Positions 52,049 to 60,759 of a DNA stretch of 64,000 nucleotides are shown here, in pieces. The position numbers and the translations under genes were made by a program. Origin of the DNA: Lacibacter sp. H375 (lineage in GTDB: Bacteria; Bacteroidota; Bacteroidia; Chitinophagales; Chitinophagaceae); assembly GCF_037892425.1 (NCBI RefSeq), contig NZ_JBBKTT010000001.1, forward strand, positions 3,162,001 through 3,226,000. Reading direction: 5' to 3'. Each line of letters opens with the position of its first letter. Positions within the stretch are counted from its first letter, which is position 1. The notes under the pieces are model-generated. The model was not told the DNA's origin. It ran no database searches and saw only the letters and a list, made by a program, of their open reading frames with translations.

Positions 52049-53964
52049 GGCTTGGCGTTTGTTTTTCTTTTGAATACAATCTGCTCATTCAGCATTTCAA
52101 ACAGCTTAGTATAAAAAGCTTTAAAATCGGGATATTCATCTGCATAATAAGTTGGGCGTTTTATTTCAAGTGTATAACGCATTGAAATGCTGTTATCATT
52201 TTTTGCAACAAAGCGTTGCAGAGAAATGCTTGTATCAGGCATAATCATACGTATGTTCTTTGGTAGCTCTTCCAAGTCGAAACCTGCAGGGAATCGCAGT
52301 GTTGTAAACATATTGTAATACTGGACATATCCAAACTCTACATCGGTAAATCGTTTGTCCGATATAAACTCATTTTTTTCGAGTTCCATTAAGAAGTTGG
52401 GCGAGTAAAAAAGATAATCGCCACTTGTCGAAAGACTGCCGTGAAACTGTACCAGATTTTCTAAGGGCAGGCTGTCGTTCTTTTCATTTTTATAGGTCAG
52501 TGAGTCGAACTGAAATTCTGGATGTGCTGATGAGAAATATTCATCAATATAATTTTTTTCACCCTTTCGTAATGAACGCAAGCGTTCTGTTTTTGCATAA
52601 TCGTAAGCAACCACATTTGCAGTACCTTGTACCTTGCCCTCGGGTGTAATTTCACCAAGTATAGATGCGACCAAACGGAAGCGATGTTGTATGTCACCTA
52701 ACGAAACAAATTTTCCTACTTCCTTATCTACCAGGAATCCTTCGGTAAATTGCACATCCCATGGAACAAGAAATGGCGGATTACTGTAATTGGTTGCATC
52801 AATAATATATGGGGTTTCATTAATTTCGGTATACACGTAAACATCGTTAAACTGGTAGAGAAACGGGTACGTAACATTTACCTTTCCATTATTTCTTGTG
52901 CTTACTAATAATGGATAAGCTTTTAGTCCTGCATCTCGCAGCAGGCTTATAAGCAACAGATTCATATCGGCACTGTTGCCGCTGTGTTTTTCCAATGCAT
53001 TTTTAATTCCTTCATCTGTTACAAAGTATGATTTGCCGTTCCATGTTACTTCCTTTTTTACAAAATTGAGTATGGTTGTTAATTTTTCGTAAGGGCTACT
53101 GATATTTTTTAAACTTGCCGGAAGTTCTGTGTGTTTGTATATGTTCTTTTTTATTTGCATGCCGAAATTTTCATTATCGAGTAATAAATCGGTAAGCAAA
53201 GGCCAGGTGGTCATGCGTGGTTGGCCGTTGATGGATCTTAATTGAAAGTCTAGGCGTTGCAGGTAATCCTTGCTTGTGCTCATAAATGGCTCCCTGTCAA
53301 GCCCCGGAATATTAGTCATAATAAAACGCTTTGCCTGTCTGATACCTTCTGTTGTCTCTTTTACAGGAAGTGTGCGCCTGATCATGTAGGTGAATTCGAG
53401 GTTGTTGGGTATTTCCACGTTGTATTCACTATATCGCACTGGCAGAGTTCTTTGAAAAACCCAATCTTCAATTTCAAGAGAATTACGCTTGCTGTGATCA
53501 TAACGGTATTCGATTACACTTCCCACTTTAACATTAGGGAGTGTAAACACCTTCATGTCGAAATCCTCATCAAGCTTTTGTTCCATTACCGATTTCTTTT
53601 CCATTTTTGTTGCTTCAACCTCACCTGCGGAGTTAAGGTTATAAGTGTAGCCCTCAATGTCACCAATGCGATGTCTGTTACCAACTTTATAAAATGGGAT
53701 GCGCACATTGGCTAAATCCAGTCCTTTTTCGTTGAGTATTTTTATACGGATCCGGGTGCGTGTTTCATTTACAAAGTCGGATGATGTGAAGTAGTAACGT
53801 ACTTCAGCAACCTCAAGAAGATATTCGGCAGGAGCACCTTTATCATAACTGCATTCTTGTAATGCAAATTCTTCTTTATCAATTTTTCCAAACGATGCGA
53901 TTTTTTGTGCAGTGGAGTTGTAAGAAAGACCAAAAAATAGTAGTAGTACAATGATGCCTTTCAT
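52045..53964 (-). CDS. DUF3857 transglutaminase-fold protein, apparently catalytically dead
   Basis: A 639-residue exported paralogue of its downstream neighbour with signal peptide ending S-T-A-Q. Residues 40-235 are DUF3857 and 290-400 the transglutaminase-like core. The catalytic Cys position is S331 (G-N-S-A-D-M, where relatives have G-D-C or G-N-C) and the His position is D374 (F-N-D-V, where relatives have F-N-H-V). With both replaced it cannot work as a Cys protease; it probably regulates or positions the active partner. First gene of the two-gene operon. Confidence 0.82.
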   Translation of the reverse strand: MKGIIVLLLFFGLSYNSTAQKIASFGKIDKEEFALQECSYDKGAPAEYLLEVAEVRYYFTSSDFVNETRTRIRIKILNEKGLDLANVRIPFYKVGNRHRIGDIEGYTYNLNSAGEVEATKMEKKSVMEQKLDEDFDMKVFTLPNVKVGSVIEYRYDHSKRNSLEIEDWVFQRTLPVRYSEYNVEIPNNLEFTYMIRRTLPVKETTEGIRQAKRFIMTNIPGLDREPFMSTSKDYLQRLDFQLRSINGQPRMTTWPLLTDLLLDNENFGMQIKKNIYKHTELPASLKNISSPYEKLTTILNFVKKEVTWNGKSYFVTDEGIKNALEKHSGNSADMNLLLISLLRDAGLKAYPLLVSTRNNGKVNVTYPFLYQFNDVYVYTEINETPYIIDATNYSNPPFLVPWDVQFTEGFLVDKEVGKFVSLGDIQHRFRLVASILGEITPEGKVQGTANVVAYDYAKTERLRSLRKGEKNYIDEYFSSAHPEFQFDSLTYKNEKNDSLPLENLVQFHGSLSTSGDYLFYSPNFLMELEKNEFISDKRFTDVEFGYVQYYNMFTTLRFPAGFDLEELPKNIRMIMPDTSISLQRFVAKNDNSISMRYTLEIKRPTYYADEYPDFKAFYTKLFEMLNEQIVFKRKTNAKP

Positions 53965-54031
53965 GTTGATACGATTTTAGGATATACAATGATAAAACAC
54001 AATTGCTATTAAATTAAGTATCAGCACAAAA

Positions 54032-54066
54032 AAATTCCCTCTTATTTCTATTGAATAAGAGGGAAT
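54032..54066 (-). terminator. Terminator after ndk
   Basis: Stem ATTCCCTCTTATT / AATAAGAGGGAAT with loop TCTATTG and A-run on the plus strand, which gives the U-tract on the minus transcript. Confidence 0.8.
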
Positions 54067-54088
54067 ACTTAGCTTAAAAATTTGTCGA

Positions 54089-54505
54089 TCAATACTGCTC
54101 TAATCCACTAAAGAAAAAGCTTCCTTCAATTTTTGCATTATCATCACTATCACTTCCATGCACTGCATTTTCGCCAACTGATGTTGCATATAATTTTCTG
54201 ATAGTTCCTTCATCTGCTTTTGCAGGATCTGTTGCGCCAATAAGTGTGCGGAAAACAGAAACAGCATTGTCTTTTTCAAGGATAGCTGCGATGATAACAC
54301 CACTGCTCATAAACTCAACCAACTCTCCGTAGAAAGGACGCTCTTTGTGAATTGCATAAAATTCACCTGCAGTTTCTGTAGTGAGTTTTGTTTGCTTAAG
54401 CGCTACGATGCGGAAACCTGCTTTAATAATTTTGTCTAAAATAGCACCGGCATGACCGTTCTTCATTGCATCGGGCTTGATCATTGTAAACGTACGATTG
54501 CTCAT
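54089..54505 (-). CDS. ndk: Nucleoside diphosphate kinase
   Basis: A 138-residue cytosolic enzyme that transfers phosphate between NTPs and NDPs. It starts K-P-D-A-M-K-N-G and the catalytic H116 is in E-N-A-V-H-G-S-D-S. The family length is normal. Upstream in-frame Mets would add a Cys/Leu-rich tail made of the heptamer tract and are rejected. The -7 box TATCTTTG at 54528-54535 gives a 20-base leader. Confidence 0.92.
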   Translation of the reverse strand: MSNRTFTMIKPDAMKNGHAGAILDKIIKAGFRIVALKQTKLTTETAGEFYAIHKERPFYGELVEFMSSGVIIAAILEKDNAVSVFRTLIGATDPAKADEGTIRKLYATSVGENAVHGSDSDDNAKIEGSFFFSGLEQY

Positions 54506-54527
54506 GATTATCTTGTTTTTTGCGGCG

Positions 54528-54535
54528 CAAAGATA
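54528..54535 (-). promoter_or_regulatory. -7 box of the ndk promoter
   Basis: TATCTTTG on the minus strand, a full match to TAnnTTTG. Confidence 0.6.
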
Positions 54536-54550
54536 GGGAAGCAGCAGCAA

Positions 54551-54771
54551 GCTGCAAGGAACAAAGGATAAGAAACAAGGCACAAGGCACAAGGAACAAG
54601 AGGAAAAAACCAAAACCCAAAATCCAAACCAAAAAAGCAAATCACACGATTCAAGTTCAGGCACTATCCATTCCATCTACCCATAACTCTTGGCTGAAAC
54701 TCAGAACTTACAACTCAATACCTCAGAACTTCTGTTGTATAACCCCTAATTCCCAATTACTAATTCCCAAT
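54551..54771. repeat. Region with three heptamer tracts between ndk and nrnA
   Basis: 54551-54599: seven 7-bp units ending in AA, GG-rich (e.g. GGCACAA twice). 54698-54732: five units of CTCAG/CTTAC type. 54744-54771: four units (CCCTAAT, TCCCAAT, TACTAAT, TCCCAAT). The region holds no gene other than the two divergent promoters at its ends. The gap is 319 bases. Confidence 0.75.
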
Positions 54772-54805
54772 CCCTGTAGTTGCCTTAACCATCAATCAAT
54801 TCCCC

Positions 54806-54813
54806 TACATTTG
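54806..54813 (+). promoter_or_regulatory. -7 box of the nrnA-like gene promoter
   Basis: TACATTTG, a full TAnnTTTG match, 11 bases before the start codon. TTG about 25 bases upstream may be the -33 element. Confidence 0.6.
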
Positions 54814-54824
54814 CAACCGCCGTT

Positions 54825-55838
54825 ATGCAAGCAATCAACGAATTATACCCTTTACTGCTCACACCTGCAAAGGTGGTTATTACAACTCATCAGAAACCTG
54901 ATCCGGATGCGATGGGTTCTTCGCTGGGCTTATACCATTTACTGGTTCAGCTCGGTCACCAGGTGCAGGTAATTTCTCCAACCAATTGGGCGGCTTTCCT
55001 CGACTGGATGCCGGGTTCTGAAAAGGTTTTGAACTACGAAATAACTATTGATAAGAGTAATACAATAATAAATGAGGCAGATTGGATCTTTTGCCTCGAT
55101 TTCAATGCGTTGAACCGTTTGAAACGGATGGCAACAGTGGTGGGTGAGGCGAAAGGCCAGCGTGTGTTGATCGACCATCATCGTGAACCACAAACCGAAG
55201 TATTTGCTTACGGGGTGAGTGATGTAACCAAGAGCTCAACCTGTGAGATGATGTACGATTTTATCGTAAAAAGTGGTCATGCAGATAAGCTGAACATGGA
55301 CATGATGCAGTGCCTTTACGCCGGATTAATTGGCGATACAGGCAGCTTCCGTTTTGCATCAGCCAGTGCTTCTGTATTTGAAATAGTGGCCGATTTTAAA
55401 CGAAGAGGGCTGGAGCATACTTCGATCCATGAGAATATTTATGATAATTTTCTCGAAAACAGGTTCCGTTTCATAGGGCATGTACTGAGTAATCGTTTAG
55501 AGATTGATTACCAATTAAACACGGCTCTTATTTGGGTAACAAAGCAGGATTTGCTCCGCTACCAGATCAAAACCGGCGACACAGAAGGGCTGGTAAATTA
55601 CCCGCTTGGCATCCAAGGCATAAAATTGGCCTGTATTGTGATAGACAGAGACGAAAAAAGAAAATGGAGCTTCCGCAGCAAAGGTGACTTTGATTGTAAT
55701 ACTTTTGCCCGCACTCATTTTAACGGTGGGGGGCATTTCAATGCGGCCGGCGGCGAAACCGACGACAGCCTTGATACGACCCTCAAGCATTTTAAAGAAG
55801 TGATTCATAATTATAAATCGCAGTTAGAAACGTTTTAA
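54825..55838 (+). CDS. DHH-family phosphoesterase, NrnA-like
   Basis: A 337-residue DHH/DHHA1 enzyme. Metal residues: H22-Q-K-P-D26-P-D28, D92, D117-H118-H119 and G-L-I-G-D171. The DHHA1 domain ends with G-G-G-H. NrnA enzymes degrade short oligoribonucleotides and pAp. It is followed after 9 bases by an FKBP lipoprotein gene, and shares its promoter with it. Confidence 0.87.
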   Translation: MQAINELYPLLLTPAKVVITTHQKPDPDAMGSSLGLYHLLVQLGHQVQVISPTNWAAFLDWMPGSEKVLNYEITIDKSNTIINEADWIFCLDFNALNRLKRMATVVGEAKGQRVLIDHHREPQTEVFAYGVSDVTKSSTCEMMYDFIVKSGHADKLNMDMMQCLYAGLIGDTGSFRFASASASVFEIVADFKRRGLEHTSIHENIYDNFLENRFRFIGHVLSNRLEIDYQLNTALIWVTKQDLLRYQIKTGDTEGLVNYPLGIQGIKLACIVIDRDEKRKWSFRSKGDFDCNTFARTHFNGGGHFNAAGGETDDSLDTTLKHFKEVIHNYKSQLETF

Positions 55839-55847
55839 AAACAAACA

Positions 55848-56822
55848 ATGAAGACAATTCAATCAATTTTTGTAGCCCTGCTGGCAGTAACGGTGCTGGC
55901 GAGTTGCGGTGGCGGTTCCTTTAAAAAGACAAAGGGCGGCTTGCTGTATAAAATAGTTCCCGGAAGTAAAGGGAAAAAAGTATCTGCTGGTAAATTCTTC
56001 GAATTACAGTTTGGTGAAACCCGTTACAAGGGTAGTGATAAGGATACGTTGCTTTCCGATCCGGCTAATGTTGGCAGCCAGATCGTTCCTTTTGATTCTG
56101 CAACATTACCTCCTGACTATTATGCCATCTTTGCGCAAATGGCAAAAGGCGACAGCGTAATCATTCGTCAATCAACTGACAGTATTATTAAACAAAGCCA
56201 GGGCCAAGGATTACCTCCTTTCATCAAGAAGGGCGCATTCATTGTAAGTACGTTTAAAGTGCTTGATGTATTGGATACAAAAGAAGATGCTGACAAAGCA
56301 AATCTTGCGATCATGGAAAGAGCAAGAACAAGAGATTCAATCCGTGCAATTGAGCAGATAAAGAAAGACGATAAGATCATTTCTGAACATCTTTCTAAAA
56401 ACAATATCACCGCAACAAAAACTGCAAAGGGTGTATATGTTACGATCTCTAACCCGGGTGCAGCAGAAAAAGCAGCCGACGGACAGCAGGTATCTGTAAA
56501 ATATACAGGTATGAGCTTTGATGGTACTAAGTTCGATTCAAATGTTGATTCCACTTTTGGTCACCTCGATCCATATACATTTGTATTGGGCAGTGTTCCT
56601 CCGGGCAGCATTGCAGGTTTTGAAGATGCCATTAAACAAATTGGCAAAGGTGGTAAGTTAAAAGCTTATATCCCTTCTGCATTGGCTTATGGTGCTCAAG
56701 GTTCACCTCCCAGAATTAAAGCAAACGAAAGCCTGGTATTTGAAATTGAGTTGATCGATGTTACTACTCCTAAGCCGGCGGCTCCGCCAGCTCCGGGTGG
56801 TAATCCAGGCGGACAACAATAA
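55848..56822 (+). CDS. FKBP-type peptidyl-prolyl isomerase lipoprotein
   Basis: A 324-residue lipoprotein with lipobox L-A-S-C. Residues 50-140 are a degenerate FKBP-like module (F-E-L-Q-F-G-E-T-R-Y-K-G) lacking the active-site core. Residues 190-305 are a canonical FKBP domain (V-S-V-K-Y-T-G-M, then V-P-P-G-S-I-A-G-F-E-D-A, then A-L-A-Y-G-A-Q-G). A Pro/Gly tail follows. It probably folds exported proteins at the envelope. It starts 9 bases after the phosphoesterase stop. Confidence 0.88.
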   Translation: MKTIQSIFVALLAVTVLASCGGGSFKKTKGGLLYKIVPGSKGKKVSAGKFFELQFGETRYKGSDKDTLLSDPANVGSQIVPFDSATLPPDYYAIFAQMAKGDSVIIRQSTDSIIKQSQGQGLPPFIKKGAFIVSTFKVLDVLDTKEDADKANLAIMERARTRDSIRAIEQIKKDDKIISEHLSKNNITATKTAKGVYVTISNPGAAEKAADGQQVSVKYTGMSFDGTKFDSNVDSTFGHLDPYTFVLGSVPPGSIAGFEDAIKQIGKGGKLKAYIPSALAYGAQGSPPRIKANESLVFEIELIDVTTPKPAAPPAPGGNPGGQQ

Positions 56823-56842
56823 GAAATTAATTCATCAATAAG

Positions 56843-56877
56843 AAAAAAGGAAACAGTTTGACTGTTTCCTTTTTTTA
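56843..56877 (+). terminator. Terminator after FKBP gene
   Basis: Stem AAAAAAGGAAACAGT / ACTGTTTCCTTTTTT with a 3-base loop and a strong T-tract. Confidence 0.88.
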
Positions 56878-56899
56878 TTTACTAAATGTTTGTTTGCAG

Positions 56900-57727
56900 T
56901 TATGCTTGACAGTAAGTTTCGTAAAGCTTAATTGTTTCCATTGCTTCTTTTACATCATGTACACGCAGAATGCTTGCAGCTTTTGTAAGTGCAATGGTAT
57001 TTAACACGGTTGTTCCGTTCAATGCTTCTTCCGGAGTAATCTTTAATGTTTTCCAGATGGTTGATTTGCGGCTGAGCCCTGCCATTATCGGTACATGAAA
57101 AATTTGTAAAGCCTCCATGGTTTTCAGTAATTGGAAATTGTGAGTAATGGTTTTGCCGAATCCAAAACCGGGATCAAGAATAAGATCAACAATGCCTGCT
57201 GCTTTGCAAGAAGTTGTTTTCTGTATAAAGTAATCAACCACTTCTCGTGTGATGTTTTCATAAGCAGGGTTTTGCTGCATTGTATCGGGCGTGCCCTGCA
57301 TATGCATGGCAATAAATGGAACGTTTAACGATGCAACAGTTGAAAGCATTGCTGCATCCATATCACCTGCACTAATGTCGTTCACCATATCAATACCTGC
57401 CGCAACGGCTTCGCTCGCCACTTTTGCATGATAGGTATCAATCGAAAGAAAGACGGAAGGGAATTCTTTTTTGATGGCTTCAATTGCAGGTAACACACGC
57501 TTCAATTCTTCATCAGCAGTTAAACGATCACTGCCGGGCCGGGTACTTTGCCCGCCAATATCGAGTATCGTAGCACCTTCATTGATCATTTGCTCTGCTT
57601 TCTTCAATACTTCGGTTTGCTCAATACGGCTGCCGCTGTAAAATGAATCGGGTGTAATGTTGAGAATTCCCATCACCACCGGTTTATCCAGCACCAATAA
57701 TCTTCCTTTGCAGTTGAGTGTGTACAT
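56900..57727 (-). CDS. folP: Dihydropteroate synthase
   Basis: A 275-residue enzyme that couples p-aminobenzoate to the pterin diphosphate in folate synthesis. Motifs: V-V-M-G-I-L-N-I-T-P-D-S-F near 15, D-I-G-G-Q-S-T-R-P-G-S near 58, and L-D-P-G-F-G-F-G-K-T near 180. TIM-barrel length is normal. This is the target of sulfonamides. It is divergent from the DUF1599 gene. Confidence 0.92.
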   Translation of the reverse strand: MYTLNCKGRLLVLDKPVVMGILNITPDSFYSGSRIEQTEVLKKAEQMINEGATILDIGGQSTRPGSDRLTADEELKRVLPAIEAIKKEFPSVFLSIDTYHAKVASEAVAAGIDMVNDISAGDMDAAMLSTVASLNVPFIAMHMQGTPDTMQQNPAYENITREVVDYFIQKTTSCKAAGIVDLILDPGFGFGKTITHNFQLLKTMEALQIFHVPIMAGLSRKSTIWKTLKITPEEALNGTTVLNTIALTKAASILRVHDVKEAMETIKLYETYCQA

Positions 57728-57801
57728 TGTATTTTTGGGAACTTGGTTGCTTTTGAAGCAATAAGTTCAGCACGAATTAACGAAACAATTTTCAACCGTT
57801 C

Positions 57802-58350
57802 ATGAATACGATCGAGCAATATACGCAGGCAGTAAATCAATGCAGGGATATCTTTAAGAAAAAGACGAGTGACTATGGCACTTCATGGCGGGTGTATCGT
57901 ACTATTTCTATTGTTGATCAGATCTACATCAAAGCAAAACGTATACGCACCATCCAGGAAAAACAGGAACAAAAGATCGGCGATACCATTGCTTCTGAAT
58001 TTAAAGGTATCTTGAACTATGCAGTGATGGGTTTAATTCAACTGGAACTGCCGCCGAGTCAAAATGATGAGTTACCTGTTGAAAAAGTAATGGAGTTGTA
58101 CAACGATAAAATTACAAAAGCGCAATTGCTGATGCTCGATAAGAATCATGATTATGGTGAAGCATGGCGTGAAATGAGCCAGGAAAGTTTTGTTGACCTG
58201 ATGCTGGCCAAGCTGCAACGCATCCGCCAGATATTGCAAAACGATGGCAAGACTTTAGTGAGTGAAGGGATCGATGCCAACTATTATGACATTATCAACT
58301 ATGCAATATTTGGTTTGATCCTGATTGAAGAGGGAGCACACAAAGGATGA
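57802..58350 (+). CDS. DUF1599 protein with internal duplication
   Basis: A 182-residue helical protein made of two copies of the same unit: K-K-K-T-S-D-Y-G-T-S-W-R near 20 and D-K-N-H-D-Y-G-E-A-W-R near 113, each followed by an I/L-A-K-x-x-R-I-R/R-Q helix and an N-Y-A-x-x-G-L-I ending. DUF1599 resembles all-alpha NTP pyrophosphatases in fold. It is frequent in Bacteroidota. Its catalysis is not established. Confidence 0.87.
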   Translation: MNTIEQYTQAVNQCRDIFKKKTSDYGTSWRVYRTISIVDQIYIKAKRIRTIQEKQEQKIGDTIASEFKGILNYAVMGLIQLELPPSQNDELPVEKVMELYNDKITKAQLLMLDKNHDYGEAWREMSQESFVDLMLAKLQRIRQILQNDGKTLVSEGIDANYYDIINYAIFGLILIEEGAHKG

Positions 58351-58403
58351 TGTTTGATTTCTGATGCAGGGTTTATGATTGGGGATTTTAGATTGACGAT
58401 TGG

Positions 58404-58466
58404 TATTGCCAATTAACTATTGCCTATTGACTTTTGCTATTCACCATTGACCATTCACAATTCACA
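58404..58466. repeat. Nine-unit heptamer tract upstream of the DoxX-type gene
   Basis: Nine consecutive 7-bp units such as TATTGCC, AATTAAC, TATTGAC, ATTCACC and ATTCACA twice. The last unit ends two bases before the start codon. No ribosome-binding site remains between, so the tract itself is the translation leader. Confidence 0.8.
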
Positions 58467-58468
58467 AC

Positions 58469-59578
58469 ATGAATAAATCGCTTACACTTTCCCGTTGGTT
58501 CGTTGGTATTCTTTTTATTTTCTCCGGCTTAGTTAAAGCAAATGATCCGTTGGGATTAAGCTATAAGATGCAGGAATTTTTTGAAGCCTGGGGTGTGCAG
58601 GGTTTTCATGATTATACCCTGACACTGTCGGTTTTGATGAATGCCTTCGAGATAATTGCAGGTGTGGCGGTGATCATTGGCTGGAGAATGAAACTATTTA
58701 GCTGGCTGTTATTGTTACTCATCATCTTTTTTACATTCCTTACAGGTTATGCATGGCTCGCCAAAAATGCAGATGGCACAGCTAAGTTTGCATCCTGTGG
58801 TTGCTTTGGCGATTGTTTGCCGCTAACCCCACAGCAGTCATTCTTAAAAGATATCCTGTTGCTTGTGTTGATCGGTTTCATTTTCAAATACCGTCATCTA
58901 ATAAAATCATTGTTTAGGAAAGAGTTGGTCAATGCATTCCTCATTTTTGATGCAGCCTTGCTTTCATTTTTATTTCAGTGGTACACGTTAAAATATTTGC
59001 CGGTGGTTGATTGTCTGCCGTTCAAAAAAGGAAACAATATTATTGATTTGAGGAAGTTGCCTGCGGACGCAGTGCCTGATAAATACGAATATGAATTTGT
59101 GTATGAGAAGGATGGGAAACAGCAATCGTTTTCCATGAAAAACCTGCCTGATAGTACCTGGAAATTCGTTGACCGAAAGCAAACATTGGTTGAGAAAGGA
59201 AAGAACAACGAACCAAAAATCAAAGACTTTGATCTCAAAACGCCTGATGGTGCAGACATCTCTTCAGAAATACTGGAACAGAAGGGAACTTATTATTTAT
59301 TATTTCTCCAAAACTTCAATAAGCTTAGTACAAAAGATGCGTGGGTGAAACAAATGAGTAAGCTTGGTAAAAATCAAAAACTCATCATTGTTACAAGTGT
59401 ACCTGATATTGCAAAAGATTTTCTTGCATCAGATATTATACTAAGCCAGATGCAGTTGATCACTTGCGATGTTACAGCTATTAAAACAGCTGCACGTGCA
59501 GTGCCTACCTTGTATAAAATGAACGGACCCGTTGTGGAAGGGAAATGGAGTGCTGCAAATTTTGATCAAGTAAAATAA
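58469..59578 (+). CDS. BT_3928-like DoxX family membrane protein
   Basis: A 369-residue protein. Residues 8-140 are four helices with DoxX-type pattern R-W-F-V-G-I-L-F-I-F-S-G-L-V-K. A C-G-C-F-G-D-C motif lies near residue 110, at the end of helix 3. The C-terminal half (about 190-369) resembles a thioredoxin-fold domain with D-A-W-V-K-Q-M and A-A-R-A-V-P-T-L. The two halves suggest a redox electron transfer system coupling a membrane DoxX/VKOR-like core to a thioredoxin domain (inference). Confidence 0.8.
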   Translation: MNKSLTLSRWFVGILFIFSGLVKANDPLGLSYKMQEFFEAWGVQGFHDYTLTLSVLMNAFEIIAGVAVIIGWRMKLFSWLLLLLIIFFTFLTGYAWLAKNADGTAKFASCGCFGDCLPLTPQQSFLKDILLLVLIGFIFKYRHLIKSLFRKELVNAFLIFDAALLSFLFQWYTLKYLPVVDCLPFKKGNNIIDLRKLPADAVPDKYEYEFVYEKDGKQQSFSMKNLPDSTWKFVDRKQTLVEKGKNNEPKIKDFDLKTPDGADISSEILEQKGTYYLLFLQNFNKLSTKDAWVKQMSKLGKNQKLIIVTSVPDIAKDFLASDIILSQMQLITCDVTAIKTAARAVPTLYKMNGPVVEGKWSAANFDQVK

Positions 59579-59590
59579 ACCCTGTACAAT

Positions 59591-60640
59591 TTGGGAACTT
59601 ATTTTCTTCGAAAACTTTTTTATGGCTTGCTCGTATTGATGGGCGTGGTTACTGTTGTGTTCTGGATGTTCCAAGGCTTTGGTGATCCTGCACGGTTGGT
59701 AATGGGGCAAACCGGCGACAGTGCAACCATTGCCAACATCAAAAAAGAATTATATCTCGATCAACCCAAATGGAAACAGTTTGTTTTGTATGTAAATGAT
59801 GTGTCGCCGATTGCTATCCATAGCAAAGAAGAGATTGAAAAGAAGCAATTGAAAGGTTTGTTCATAGGCGGAGAAAAGAAGTTTGCAGCTAAGTGGCCCT
59901 ACCTCCGGAGAAGTTATCAAACAAAAAAACAAGTTGGTGAGATATTAATGGAAGCTTTGCCCGGCACCATCATGCTGGCATTAGCAGCAATGTTATTGGC
60001 AACGGTGGTAGGTGTTTTTCTTGGCGTGATCGCTGCTGTAAAAAAAGACACCTGGATGGATACATCGGCTGTGTTCAGCAGTATCATCGGTATCTCTGCA
60101 CCATCATTCTTCATGGGTATTCTGATCGCTTATTTCTTTGGCTTTGTGTTTAGCAAGTATTCCGGCCTGAACATGACCGGTAGTTGGTTTGATATTGATG
60201 TGCAAACAGGGGAGCATTACTATACACTACAAAATTTAATCTTACCTGCATTAACGTTGGGTATCCGCCCACTGGCCATTATTACACAACTTACACGAAG
60301 CTCCATGCTTGATGTGTTAAACCAGGATTATGTACGCACAGCTTATGCAAAGGGCTTGAGTCGACGAACTGTGATCTGGAAGCATGCTTTACGCAACGCA
60401 TTGAATCCTGTTATTACTGCTGTTACAGGTTGGTTTGCCGAACTGTTGGCAGGCGCTTTCTTTGTTGAATATATTTTCGGGTGGAAGGGTATTGGTAAAG
60501 TAACAGTAGATGCGTTAGAAAAACTTGATTACCCAGTTGTAATGGGAAGTGTACTGCTGAGCGCTTTTATTTTTGTTTTGATCAACGTTCTTGCTGATCT
60601 GTTGTATGGTATGGTTGATCCGAGAGTAAGAGTGAGTTAA
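59591..60640 (+). CDS. OppB/DppB-type ABC transporter permease, TTG start
   Basis: A 349-residue permease of the peptide/nickel transporter family. Six to seven helices are visible. The EAA-type loop is R-T-A-Y-A-K-G-L-S-R-R-T-V-I-W-K-H-A-L-R-N-A, the N-terminal G-x-P/G-D region reads G-D-P-A-R-L-V-M-G. The only plausible start is TTG, 12 bases after the stop of the previous gene in the same frame; no ATG lies between. No partner permease, ATPase or binding protein is adjacent. The substrate is therefore not known. Confidence 0.85.
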   Translation: MGTYFLRKLFYGLLVLMGVVTVVFWMFQGFGDPARLVMGQTGDSATIANIKKELYLDQPKWKQFVLYVNDVSPIAIHSKEEIEKKQLKGLFIGGEKKFAAKWPYLRRSYQTKKQVGEILMEALPGTIMLALAAMLLATVVGVFLGVIAAVKKDTWMDTSAVFSSIIGISAPSFFMGILIAYFFGFVFSKYSGLNMTGSWFDIDVQTGEHYYTLQNLILPALTLGIRPLAIITQLTRSSMLDVLNQDYVRTAYAKGLSRRTVIWKHALRNALNPVITAVTGWFAELLAGAFFVEYIFGWKGIGKVTVDALEKLDYPVVMGSVLLSAFIFVLINVLADLLYGMVDPRVRVS

Positions 60641-60642
60641 GG

Positions 60643-60670
60643 AAGTACGATGTAAGATGTACAAAGTACG
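60643..60670. repeat. Four-unit heptamer tract after the permease gene
   Basis: Units AAGTACG, ATGTAAG, ATGTACA, AAGTACG. First and fourth are identical. Confidence 0.7.
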
Positions 60671-60759
60671 AAACCTCTCTGCGGTTGAAAACCCTGATTT
60701 GGTTAAAAGGAAATCCAACGTTTGATAAATGTCTTTATCGTTATTAAAAAATCAGCCAT

